Shown piece by piece: positions 9,099-18,935 of a DNA stretch of 64,000 nt. Position numbers and translations under genes: made by a program. Position 1 is the stretch's first letter. Each line of letters opens with the position of its first letter. Under the pieces are notes generated by a model. That model did not search any database. It was given only the letters and a program-made list of their open reading frames with translations, and was not told the origin of the DNA. The stretch is taken from assembly GCF_037038585.1 (NCBI RefSeq), contig NC_092523.1, positions 2,361,001-2,425,000 on the forward strand, read 5' to 3'. Source of the DNA: Patagioenas fasciata. Lineage: Eukaryota > Chordata > Aves > Columbiformes > Columbidae.

Positions 9099-11350
9099 AT
9101 GCCGGCCCCGCCGCCCGCCGCCCGGCCCGGCCAGGCTTTCACCATCGCGGCGCTGCTGGGAAGCGCCCCCCCGGACCCCCGGGATTTCCCCCCGGTTCCC
9201 AGCCCCGCCGCCGCCCGGTTCCTGCCGCCCGCCGCCCCCCAGCCGCTCTGCACCGCCTGCTGCGGGGCGCTCCCCGCATGGGCCGCCCGGCTCGGGGCTA
9301 CAGGTACCGCCGACCCCCGGACACCCCCGCTCCAGCTTTCCCGTGGGGACACCCAAATGGGGACCCTTCCGAAGGGGATCTCTGCCCGGGGACCCACAGC
9401 CACCTTTCCTGTAGGGACAGCTCCAAATGGGAACCCCCAGCCAGGTCTCCATGCTGGGACCTTTGGCACCTCTCCCATGGGGACATCTCTACACAGGGAC
9501 CCTTCCAAAGGGGATCTCATCCAGGGGACCCACATCACCTCTCCCATGGGGACATCTCCAAACGGGGACCCCTGCAATGAGGATCTTACCCAGGGGGACC
9601 CAAGTTCACCTATCCCATGGGGACATCTCCAATTGGGGTCCCCTCCGAAGGGGAGCTTGTCCTCAGGGACTCACATCCACATCTCCCGTGGGGACACCCC
9701 AAATGGGGACCTCCTGCCCACTCCCCAAGGGAGACACCTTTGGCCACCTCGCTCATGGGGACATGTCCAAAAAGGGACCTCTCCAATGAGGATCTTGTCC
9801 AGGGGGACACAAATCCACCTCTCCCATGGGGACATCTCCAAATGGGGACCTCCTGCCCGTTCCCCAGCGGGGCGACCTTTGTCCACCTCTCCAAAATGCT
9901 GGACCCCACTCCATGGGACCTGTTCTAGGAGGGGGCTGTCTACCTCTTGCCATGGGGATGTGTCCAAATGGGGACCTGAATGTGCTGCTCCCACAGGGAC
10001 ATCTCCAAATGGGGATGACCTTCCATCTCTCCAAGGGGAGGCCATTGGCCACTTCTCCAAAGCAGGGACCTTCCTTGTAAGGGGACTTCTTCCAGGATGG
10101 GGACTTCTGTCCACCTTCCCATTCGATGTCTCCAAATGGGAGACATCCTCTGTTTCCCTCTCCCAAGGGGATCTCTCAAACGAGGACCCTCCTCTGCCCC
10201 TCTGGCCTCTGTCAGGGGGACATCTCCAAATGGGGGAGCTCCTTATACCTCTTTGTGGGGACTCCCTCCAAAGGGATTGTCTCCAAGAGGGACCTGTGTT
10301 CACCTCTCCAAGGAGATCCTCTCTATATGGAGGACTCTCTCCAAAGGAGACACCTCCAAATGGGAAGATCCTTTTCCCCTCCCCAAAACAGGACCTTCCA
10401 AGGGGGGGAGCCCATTCTAAAGGGGACCCCTCCAAGGGCTCCTCTCCACACTGACCTCCCCCTTTCTCTTTCTCTCTCATCTCCAGGCTTCCTGATCTCC
10501 AAGTGTTGCTTCCCCACAATCAAAGCCAAGCCCAGCAAAGCCAAGCGAGTCCGGACCATCTTCACCAGCGACCAGCTGGCGCGGCTGGAGAAGGAGTTTG
10601 CGCGGCAGCAGTACATGGTGGGCACGGAGCGGTGCCTGCTCGCCTCCTCCCTGCGCCTCACCGAAGAGCAGGTGAGCCCCACTGCGGTCCATCTCCACCT
10701 GCGCCCACCAGCAGGTCCACGGAGGGTCCCAAACCTGGGTGCCAATGGCTGGGACCTGGACAGTGTCCCTCAGCCTGGGGCAGGAGCCCTGTGGGGTAGG
10801 AATCGCAGATAATTTACATTAAAAGAGTGGAGGACCACAGATGGGGAAACTGAGTCACAAAGTGGCTGTTCCAAGGCCACATGGAGGGGTTGAACTTGAC
10901 CTTCTTGTTAAGGTGGATCTTCTCCACCATGGGCAGGTCCCAGCTTACCAAGGCAGGCTCAGCTCCTGGGTTGCAGGGGACAATTTTCCATCTTGGTGGG
11001 GACATCTGAGGCTGTGGGCACCTAAAAGTTTGGGTAGTGTCTGGCCATTGATGGAGTTTAGCAGGACCATGAGGTCCATGGAGAAAACCAGCTTTGAAAG
11101 CCACTCTTTACCTCTTCCTAAGGTGAAAGTCTGGTTCCAAAACCGGAGGATCAAGTGGAGGAAACAAAGCCTGCAACAGCAACAAGCCCAACTGGCCAAA
11201 ATGCGTTTGGCCACCCCGCAGGGGAGCCGTGACTCGCAGAGCCACCACGGCAAGGAGGACGAGGACTTCGCGGTGGAGCTGGAGGACAACCAGGAGGACA
11301 CGGCCTCCTCGGGGACAGCACCCGCACGAACTGTGACAAAGAGCTGCTGA
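9099..11350 (+). CDS. NOTO: NOTO-family notochord homeobox protein, upstream paralogue (NOTO-a)
   Basis: Three coding exons: 9099-9303, 10487-10671 and 11123-11350, giving 205 aa. Near the N-terminus F14-T-I-A-A-L-L20 matches an eh1-type motif (FxIxxLL), which recruits Groucho/TLE co-repressors. The homeodomain spans about residues 87-146, with W134, F135, N137 and R139 of helix 3 in place (WFQNRRIKW) and the Not-class phrase QQYMVGTER. The second intron splits the homeodomain between Q130 and V131, as in NOTO-b. The C-terminus is acidic (DEDFAVELEDNQEDT). NOTO proteins are nuclear DNA-binding regulators of notochord and node. Clustered Not genes (CNOT1/CNOT2) are known in chick, but I cannot say which chick copy this is. 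Exon 2 opens with FLISKCC rather than the GLELxHC phrase of NOTO-b and human NOTO. The start has a good Kozak context (ccgccATG). Family assignment is firm; paralogue identity is not. Confidence 0.9.
9337..10440. repeat. ~70-bp minisatellite filling NOTO-a intron 1
   Basis: Copies of a unit containing cccatggggacatctccaaa recur at about 9337, 9407, 9476, 9545, 9616, 9688, 9755 and 9827, a period of 67-72 bp. More diverged copies continue to about 10440. Each unit has an internal ggggacc sub-repeat. The array occupies nearly the whole 1.18-kb intron. It keeps the frame open past exon 1, which would mislead an ORF-based annotation. Confidence 0.92.
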
Positions 11351-11480
11351 ATCGTCCCCTTGGGCTGCTTTCCCATGTGTATTCTATGAATGTCTCATAG
11401 CTGGCAATGAGCGTAATTAATATAAACAGGGCACCGGTTATTTTTGCAGTGCAAAAATAAATTATTTATGCAAGTCTTGG
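11351..11480 (+). terminator. NOTO-a 3'UTR and poly(A) signal
   Basis: AATAAA occurs at 11456-11461, about 106 bp after the stop codon, in an AT-rich stretch that includes gtaattaatataaac and ttatttatg. This would give a very short 3'UTR. Confidence 0.65.
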
Positions 11481-11657
11481 GCTCATCTTTGCAGGAACAA
11501 CAACAACATGTGCCTGCATTGGCAGCAAGTGTTTGGTGGAAGCAAGTCCTGCAGGTCTGGGGGACACCCGGACCCACAATCAGCCCCATAGCCAGGCTGG
11601 TCCCAAAGGTGCTGGGTGCTCAGATGCCTCCTCATGCTCTAAAATAGCTCAGGACCT

Positions 11658-11960
11658 TCACAAAATAGAATAGTTTGGGTGGGAAGTATCCTCCAAAGCT
11701 CCCCCAGTGCCCCCCCTGCCATGAGCAGGGACATCTTCACCAGCTCAGGTTGCTCAGAGCCCCGTCCAGCCTGGCCTGGGATGTCTCCAGGGATGGTTCA
11801 TCCACCACCTCTCTGGCCAACCTGGGCCAGGCTCTCACCACCCTCAGGGCAACAATTTCTTCCTCATGTCCAGCCTGAATCTCCCTCCTTTAGTTTAAAA
11901 CCATCACCCCTTGCATATCACAACAGGCCCTGCTGAAATGTCCATCCCCACCTGAGGCCA
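11658..11960 (-). mobile_element. CR1 LINE 3' tail
   Basis: Inverted CR1 starting at aatagaatagtttgggtggg. It continues through ccatgagcagggacatcttc and ctcaccaccctcagggcaac to the region of cttgcatatcacaac, about 300 bp, 5'-truncated. Confidence 0.88.
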
Positions 11961-12334
11961 GGTCCTTGTTGAGTATCTCCATCTCATGGTCCATCCATCC
12001 ACCTTCTTACCAACAGTATCTTCACCACAGCCCCCATCTCTGCCCACAGCTCCCACATCCCAACCCAGAGATTACAACCTGCTCTGTGGGGCTTTTGGAG
12101 CCAGGAAAGTTGGGAAAACCAGGGAAAATGTACCTGCAGAGCAGAACAGGGTGGTGGCTTTGTGAGCTGGACACCTGCAGTCCCACCTCAGCTGGGCAAC
12201 CATTAGCCAGGTTTAAATTGTAATTGTTTGCTCCTGCTTAGGCAAATTGAGAGGTTTCAAATCCAGCAGGAATTATATTGGTGATTGGGCTGGAGCAAAG
12301 ATGGGACCCAGGTGGAGGGTTCATTTGGGCAGGT
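11961..12334. other. Intergenic, nothing recognised
   Basis: Unique sequence between a CR1 tail and a minisatellite. No gene signal. Confidence 0.5.
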
Positions 12335-12615
12335 GTGAAACCTGGTGCAAGGAGAGGGGGTGAAGAAAAGAGAAGGGGATGGTGCAAGGAGCAGGGGGGA
12401 CCACTGAAGGGGACAGTGCAGAGAGACAGGGACAAGAAGGGGACAGTGCAAGGAGGGGGGAAAATTAAGAAGGGGACTGTGCAAGGAGAGGGGGACAATG
12501 CAAAGAGAAGGAGATGATGCCCGAAGAGGGGGTGACACCAGGAAAAGGGGATGGTGCCTGGAGAGGGGGGGACAGTGCAAGAAGAAGGGGCTGGTGCCAG
12601 GAGGAGGACGATGTG
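12335..12615. repeat. Purine-rich minisatellite, ~20-25-bp unit
   Basis: Roughly a dozen irregular copies of gacagtgcaaggagaggggg-like units, almost pure purine with CA steps on the plus strand. Confidence 0.85.
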
Positions 12616-12619
12616 ACGG

Positions 12620-12890
12620 AAGCTGCTCTTTGTTCCAGCTGTTTTTAGAGCTGGGATTAAGCCGGCGAGTCTCAAAGAGCCCAAACTGTGCTAATGTCTT
12701 CACATGTCTGCTGAGAGCCCAGGCGGGTTTAACCCGCTAATCTCGCCCGCCGGTGGGTTTATTGCCACTGTCCCCGAGACAACAGGGCTTACGGGGGATG
12801 TTTTAATATCGCCCGGCCAGGGGCCGAGCTGATTGCCAGAGTTAAGTTGTTCTCAGGACACCTTTAATCCCCTGGGAGCTGGCAGGATTG
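12620..12890. promoter_or_regulatory. Candidate conserved island between the NOTO genes
   Basis: Non-repetitive, mixed-composition block with a near-perfect palindrome gcgggtt-t-aacccgc at 12723-12737, a following gctaatctcg, and tttaatatcgcc near 12802. It resembles a conserved element rather than spacer. Its place between two tandem notochord genes makes an enhancer plausible. Not tested. Confidence 0.3.
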
Positions 12891-13685
12891 GGACTTTTTG
12901 GCGGTGCTGGGTTCATCTGGGATGGACAACAGGGGACCCGCTCCGGGGGGATGCTCCTGGGGATGGACACCCCCTGTGGGCAGTGTCCAACCAGGGAAAT
13001 TACTTCAATTAAAGCTGCTGGGCTTGATTGAGTTTTGTTTCAAAAGGTAGATTGTATATGAGATGGGTTAAACCGCATTCAGCCCTCTGGCACCTTGGGG
13101 TTTGGCTGGGAGGGTTTTGGGATGGTGGGTGAGGGGGTGGCTGGTCCCTGGCAGTGCACAGGACTCAGGACATCTGTGTTCCCTTTCTATCCCCTGCCTT
13201 CCTCCCATCCAGCGATTAACCTGTTGGCAGGTTCCTTTGGGTGGGAAGGGAAGGTGTCCGCAGGATAAGGCAGCTGATTACTGCACGGGTGGGGATAAGA
13301 AGAGCCCAACGCCCAGGTCTGACCCTGATAATGGGCTGGAGTTGATGGTGTGCAAAAAGTCTGGGTCATTTTATGCCCTGCCAAGCCCCCGCCAGCCCTG
13401 GAACCCTGGAAAGGGGGTGGAAATACAGTTTTGCTTCTCTGTCTCTGGTCCAGGGAGCAAGTCTTGCAGAGCCCAGCTCCCACAGCTCGACTGGGACTTG
13501 TGGGTTGGGATCAAACCCAAGGACAGCGATTTGGCACCATGGAAAAAAATGGAGAGAGCGCTTTTTTGGGTCTTGGGCTGGATCAACCCACCTGGGGCAG
13601 AATCTGGGCTCCTCTCATCCCCCAGAGAAGTCTTGCAGAATAAGAGCTGTGTCCTTACCCCAACCTCACGCGCATCCCAAAAAAC
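12891..13685. other. Intergenic, no gene recognised
   Basis: Includes gattgagttttgtttcaaa near 13026 and otherwise GC-rich unique sequence. The open frame at 13102-13800 has no recognisable domain and no support from splice sites. Confidence 0.45.
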
Positions 13686-13930
13686 CCCACTAGTCCCTTT
13701 CCAATCCTACGTATCACATTGCTTTCTTAAAGACATTGATTTTTCACCTGTCTGCAAAAACCAACTTGCCTTTCAGTGGCAGATCATTATAAGGAAGTGA
13801 GAATTAAGCAGCATTATTAAGAGGATAAAGGTTTATCTGCTAAAGACACAGCGCTGAGCCCTCCCCAGCAAACTCTGCTCTGGAGATAAGCGGGTTTGTA
13901 GGCTGTGAGATGTATTAGGATGGATGATTT
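13686..13930. promoter_or_regulatory. Candidate conserved island
   Basis: AT-rich unique block with gcagatcattataagg, gaattaagcagcattatta and ggataaaggtttatctgct (about 13780-13842), flanked by GC-rich DNA. The words fit homeodomain and GATA/TCF-type sites. Regulatory role is inferred from texture and position. Confidence 0.3.
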
Positions 13931-15479
13931 ACCCAGAGCCCGGTCTGCATGTGGATGGGTGGGGATGAATGCAGGGAATAGGTGCAAATGGGTGGCTGGG
14001 TAAATGTGATGGGAGGCGGAGGGATGGAGGGATTCCCGCCAGGATTATTCCTGCTGAGCGCACAGCAACGACGGACGCGACTTGTTTGCATGGGTCGCGT
14101 TTATTCAGGATGGGAGAAGTTTGCGGGTTGAAGCGTTTGGATGCTGGAGCAGCAGGACCCCTCCAGCCCCCCACATCCCCACGACCCAGTTTCCCAGGCA
14201 GCTTTTGCATCCCATCCCTGAGCCAGCAGCCCCGTTCTCCGTGTCTGATTGCCCCCCCTTGCACTCTCATTTTTGGGGGTTTTGCTAAATGGGATTACCA
14301 TGTGCCGAGGAAAGGCTGGGGCGCCGGGGAAAGCAACTGGAGCCGGGACACGGGGCGCCGGGGTCGGCCGTGCGTGTTTGCAGGCTCCGTCTCATCGTGT
14401 AATCTCGTTAAATGGTCAGGGAGCATTTCCCCTGGCTTCTCCCTCCCCTTTCATTCCCGATTAAAACATCAAATAAAGCCGGGCAGCTCCACCAGCTCTG
14501 CGCTGCCTGCTTTCGGTGGAAATTAAAACAGATATAGTGAGCGATGGGAGGAAATGTCACGATGTCCCACCTTTTGGGGTCTTTCTGGGGTGAATTTGGA
14601 TTGAACTCTCAGCTGGGAAGTAGCTTTTGGTTGCATGAAAATTGGGGTGAAGTGTTGGGAAATGCAGCGAGGGAACCAGGCGATGAGGGAGATCACTCAC
14701 ATTGCAGTGGCCAAAGTCTCTGGGTTTAAATCTCCAGGTTTAAAAATCTCAGGTTTAAAAGGTATTTATCCTGCAACAAGGAACATGGGGCTGTCAGAGG
14801 GAGGATGAGCGGCATTGTGTCTAAATCCTGCATAGGGCTCCATGGGGAGGTTCGGGGTTTGTTTTGGGAACACCATCAACCTCGGGCTGCATTTCATCCC
14901 AGTCTCAAAAATGGACAAACTGGGAGGAAATCCATCCCCGGCTCTGCTCTGCTCCCAGCCACGCACAGCAGGGCCTGAGACAAACCAGTTTTCTTCATTG
15001 TGGTGAGATGAACTGTTAGGAAAAAGAGGAAAAAAGGGATGGAAATGGCACCGTTCCCCCTTTGAAAGTGGTTCATGGCACAAAATCCCTCGGCCGTGCG
15101 GCACAACCACCCTGGCATGGTTAGGCTGGGCTGTTGCTCAGAGACTCTTGGCACCAAACATCCTCTGCAACATTGCGATTTTAGTTTTAAAACTCGATTA
15201 AATTGTTAAATCAAGTAAGCCCTGATGGTATGGGATGAATAAGAGGATGCCGTCAGGAGGTGTGAGTCTGGTAAAGTGCTCCCGGCTCTGCTAAAACCTC
15301 CTCCTGGGATTTAGGCTGCGATCCCCTCGTGCCTCAGTTTCCCCATCAGAGTAAACCCAGGCTTGGCCACGCGTGGTATCAGCTCAACTCACTTACTCAG
15401 GTCCGACCCCTCTCCTCCCAGGCCCCTGCTGGGAGCTGAGCCGGATCCGACCCTTACTCTTCCCCATCCTTCCCCCCAG
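13931..15479. other. Intergenic, with minor AT-rich patches
   Basis: No exon or CR1 was recognised. Slightly island-like patches lie near 14390-14530 (gtaatctcgttaaatgg) and 15180-15240 (aaactcgattaaattgtt). Neither is strong enough for a separate entry. Confidence 0.45.
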
Positions 15480-15870
15480 CTCCATCTCTATTGATTTAAT
15501 AAGATGGAGAGGAATTAACAGGGCCGGAGCATTGGAATAATGAAAGATGAACAAAGGGGCAGCGCTAGCAAAGGTGCTGCCAGCTTTTAATGATGAGGCC
15601 GGGCAGATCCCCTGCTAGCTGCCCCTTTGGAGTGGCGATTAAGAACATACTGTTTATTGTTAAGGCAGAGAGATAAATCCCTGCACCGTTTCTGATGTGA
15701 TCAGCCGAAGCTTCTCCCTACAATTTGTGATCCTATTGTGGACGGTGTTTGCCCTGGGCAAGGAGAGTCTGGGAACCACTTATGAACCATCCTTTGGTCA
15801 TTAGCCTCCTCATTAGGAGAGAACAATCTGGGAGGAAAAGAAACAAAAAGATAATTGAAGGGAGCGGCAG
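15480..15870. promoter_or_regulatory. Strong candidate conserved element with embedded hairpin
   Basis: About 390 bp of balanced, low-CpG, non-repetitive sequence rich in ATTGATTTAATAAG, GGAATAATG, TTTTAATGATG, GCGATTAAG, TCATTAGCC and AGATAATTG words. It contains an inverted repeat: caaaggggcagcgctagca (15552-15570) pairs with tgctagctgccccttt plus one base (15613-15629) as a 17-bp stem with a 2-nt bulge and a 42-nt loop. It has no coding potential. Its place between the NOTO genes fits an enhancer, but an unknown structured RNA cannot be excluded. Confidence 0.4.
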
Positions 15871-16214
15871 GCTGACGGTGCACTCGGGACTGTACCAGGG
15901 GCCGCCCCTTTGCTTCGTTTGGTTATAATTCCCAATTAATTTTAAATGTATGGTTTGGGGATGCTCTTAATACCTGGAAGTGCACCCCCTGTGAACACGA
16001 TGTTCGGGTCTGATGGGAGGAGCATCTTCCCAGGCCTTGCAGGAAAGTATTCGCTTATTTTTGGGGAGATCACCCAGACTTTGCTGCCTGTTTGGCACAG
16101 CCCCATCGTGGGGTCAACCCACAGGATATTCGGGCTTGGGGAAATGGGGGGATGTCAGCAGCTGGAGTGGTCCCCAGCAGCCAAGGAGGGTGATGTGTTG
16201 GGATGCAGGAAGTC
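15871..16214. other. Intergenic, nothing recognised
   Basis: Unique sequence with an AT-rich patch (cccaattaattttaaatg near 15931) and no gene signal. Confidence 0.45.
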
Positions 16215-16446
16215 CAGCTCCATCATTTCAAGCTGGACATGAGGAAGAAATTGTTGGCCCTGAGGGTGGTGAGAGCCTGGCCCAGGTTGGGCAGAGAGGT
16301 GGTGGATGAAGCATCCCTGGAGACATCCCAGGCCAGGCTGGATGGGGCTCTGAGCAACCTGAGCTGGTGAAGATGTCCCTGCTCATGGCAGGGGGGGCAC
16401 TGGGGGAGCTGGGACAGTCCCATGAACCCAAACTATTCTATGATTT
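16215..16446 (+). mobile_element. CR1 LINE 3' tail
   Basis: Forward CR1 from the phrase cattt-caagctggacatgagg to the 3' end ccaaactattctatgattt. About 230 bp, 5'-truncated; the same subfamily as the inverted copies at 11658 and 17098. Confidence 0.88.
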
Positions 16447-17097
16447 CACATCTGGCTGAGACGTGAGGCCAAAGCAGCCCCCGCTCCCCAAAACAACTCC
16501 CCTTGTGTCAGTGACAAAACCTCCCCACCCAAAGGCCAGGGCAGGGTCGAGCCTTGCTGAGCCACATTGCAGTCTGAGCTTAATTCAGACCTTGTCTGGA
16601 AATACCAACCTGGGTGACAAATCACTGGAAAGCCCCAGGCTGTGGGGGGAGAGGTGCTTTGCCCCACAGGTTGGGCAATGGAGAGCAGCAGGTCCTGCCC
16701 CCATCGCCAGGGACACTCCGGCTGGGCACAGGGCTCCGTGACCTGGGGAGGAGGGGGAAGAGCCGCAATTCCTCAGGATGCTTGATATTATCAAGTGCTA
16801 ATGAGACCTGGATGGGGCTGAGGTGCTTTGCAGGCCATTATCCCAAATTAACCTGACAATGCAGCTGGGAGCAGTGTCTGAAGGGCGGCTGGGGTGTGTA
16901 TTGGCTGTCTGGGGCTGGGGAGGGACATGCTGACCTCTGCCTCCCCCCACCCACACCCCCCAGCTGAAAGGGTTTTGCAGAGTTAATTTTCCATTACATG
17001 AACATGTTGAATCAGCTCCCCAAGAGTTTTGCCAATCAGGGGTAATAGGGATGGAGGGGAGAGGGGAGCCGGGCTATCGCCTCCCCAAACTGGTTGT
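16447..17097. other. Intergenic, nothing recognised
   Basis: GC-rich unique sequence with one AT-rich patch near 16780-16860 and another near 16975-17030. No exon recognised. Confidence 0.45.
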
Positions 17098-17355
17098 AGA
17101 ATCATGGAACGGTTTGGGTTGAAGGGACCTTCCCAGCTCCCCCAGTGCCCCCCCTGCCATGAGCAGGGACATCTTCACCAGCTCAGGTTGCTCAGAGCCC
17201 CGTCCAGCCTGGCCTGGGATGTCTCCAGGGATGCTTCATCCACCACCTCTCTGGCCAACCTGGGCCAGGCTCTCACCACCCTCAGGGCCAACAATTTCTT
17301 CCTGGTGTCCAGCCTAAATCTCCCCTCTTTAATTTAAAATCATCACCCCTTGTTG
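17098..17355 (-). mobile_element. CR1 LINE 3' tail
   Basis: Inverted CR1 from gtagaatcatggaacggttt through ctcagggccaacaatttc to atcaccccttgttgatg. Confidence 0.88.
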
Positions 17356-17524
17356 ATGTTCGGCATGGCCTTCTTGGGCGAAACTCTTATGTTCCCAAAC
17401 CCTGATGTCCACCCCACGCTGCCACCAGCACAGTACTTTTGTGGCACATCCAGTGCTTGGGCAGTGGTTCAAACTGGGGAGCACTGGGCTGAAAAGTACC
17501 TGCGAGCTCAGATTAGTATTAAAA

Positions 17525-17646
17525 AATAAAAGCATTTAAAAGACATGTAGATGACGTTCTTAGGGACACGGTTTAGTGCCAGTGTTGGGTTAAGAGTTGG
17601 ACTTGATGATCTTGAGGGTGTCTTTCAAGCAAAATGATTCTATGAC
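17525..17646 (+). mobile_element. CR1-type 3' end fragment
   Basis: The tail phrase ggacttgatgatcttgaggg ends in aatgattctatgac, the CR1 3' terminus. About 120 bp remain, from a different subfamily than its neighbours. Confidence 0.7.
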
Positions 17647-17695
17647 TATTTGCCCAGAGCTGGTGGCCTCTCATAGGGGAATGTACTGAGCTGGC

Positions 17696-17800
17696 TGGGA
17701 CCTTATCACCTACAACAGGGGACATATGGGGCTCGCTGTGCTCTTGCCACCTATAACAAGGGACATATAGGACTAGCCAGGCTCTTGCCACCTGTAACCC
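17696..17800. repeat. Short tandem duplication, ~42-bp unit
   Basis: Two and a half imperfect copies of a unit containing cttgccacctataacaaggg followed by acatat. Confidence 0.7.
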
Positions 17801-18165
17801 CGTCTCCCATTGCCGTGTGATGCGCTCAGAGCACACACAGTGTTGTGTCACCGCTCCCGTCCTCACCCCAGTTTGGGGCTACTAATGGGACCCCGTGAGG
17901 TGTCGAGGATGCAGAAGGCAAAGGGGACGTTGTTTCTTTGCAGTGAAGATGAACCCCTATTCCCCTCTCCCCATGGTATTCCATGGGATCCGGCTGGGAA
18001 GGGGCAAATCACCAGCTCTGGGAGCCATGTGGTTTGAAGATGTTCCTCGTTGCCTTTGTATTATGGATTATTATTTATTATTACAATGGATTATCCCAGG
18101 AGAAACGGCTGTGGAAATCTGACACAAAGCTAAAAGCTAGTGTTCCAAATCCCATTTTTAAGCCT
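17801..18165. other. Intergenic, nothing recognised
   Basis: Unique sequence with an AT-rich patch (attatttattattacaatgg near 18068). No gene signal. Confidence 0.45.
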
Positions 18166-18300
18166 TTTTTTTAAGAGTAAAAGGCATGAGATCATGATTT
18201 CAGACTCGTTATGTTGGCGGTACTGAGTTAGTTACCCTAATGAGCGCAAGCACACCTGTCTAATCAGCAACAGGAGCCCTGGGATCCATCTTCTCCCTAA
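18166..18300. promoter_or_regulatory. Candidate conserved island
   Basis: Balanced block with gttatgttggcggtactg, taccctaatgagcgcaag and ctgtctaatcagcaac (18207-18269). Texture like a conserved element; function unknown. Confidence 0.3.
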
Positions 18301-18719
18301 TCCCAAAAGATGCTCTTGGGTGGAGAAGATGTTTTCCCACTTGCAGAAGGACTCAAGCACACAAAATACAAATCCCCGTCACGTTTTTCACGTGTGGGGT
18401 TTGGGGAAATTTCCGCCAACTTCTTCTCGCCCCCTGGGATGGGTTTTTGCGACTTTGGGAGAGGGATGGAAATGGAGCCCAAAGTCTCCCCAAGCGATGG
18501 GGGCGAGGTGTGAAATTTCTCATGGGCGAACAAGCCAGAGCTGCGGGGTGCCCAGGAGAAAGGGGGACGGAAAAGATGAAGAGGGGGGAGAGGAGGAGAA
18601 AAAGCAGCCACCAGAGAGAAAGAAAATCCCCAAAGCAGCAACCTGAAGAGTTTTCTATGGGGGGATTGTAAAATGCGCTCTCTCTTTCCCCTTTGCAGGG
18701 GGGAACAAGGGCCCCCACT
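18301..18719. other. Intergenic, nothing recognised
   Basis: Purine-rich in its second half. Several overlapping open frames without family resemblance. Confidence 0.45.
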
Positions 18720-18935
18720 CTATCTGATAGTCATTAGCATCAATTAGCCCCGTTTGAAGTAGGCAACATCTTTGTCTCTGGGCAAAAAGAGAGAAATAAA
18801 AAAAGCTTTCAGGGAGCCCATAATAACATCTGGAGCAAGGGAGAGGCTGAGCTCAAGTTCCCCACTTTCATCTCTTGTCGAGGTACTTGGAATGTTAATG
18901 CAGCCTCATTCTTTAATGGAGTTATCAGGAAATGC
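18720..18935. promoter_or_regulatory. Candidate conserved island
   Basis: Holds gatagtcattagcatcaatt, cataataacatctgg, aatgttaatgcagcc and tctttaatggagttatcagg. Several TAAT and GATA cores lie in a unique, AT-rich context. Confidence 0.3.

Noticed and set aside
9304-10454. Extension of NOTO-a exon 1 into a 451-codon open frame
   Set aside because: The extension is intronic minisatellite. The donor at 9304 joins in frame to the homeodomain exon at 10487.
13102-13800. 232-codon open frame between the NOTO genes
   Set aside because: No recognisable family, low-complexity composition typical of GC-rich spacer, and its end overlaps an AT-rich island.
17316-17536. Possible small gene between two CR1 tails
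   Set aside because: The open frame overlaps CR1 ends and lacks splice sites or similarity.
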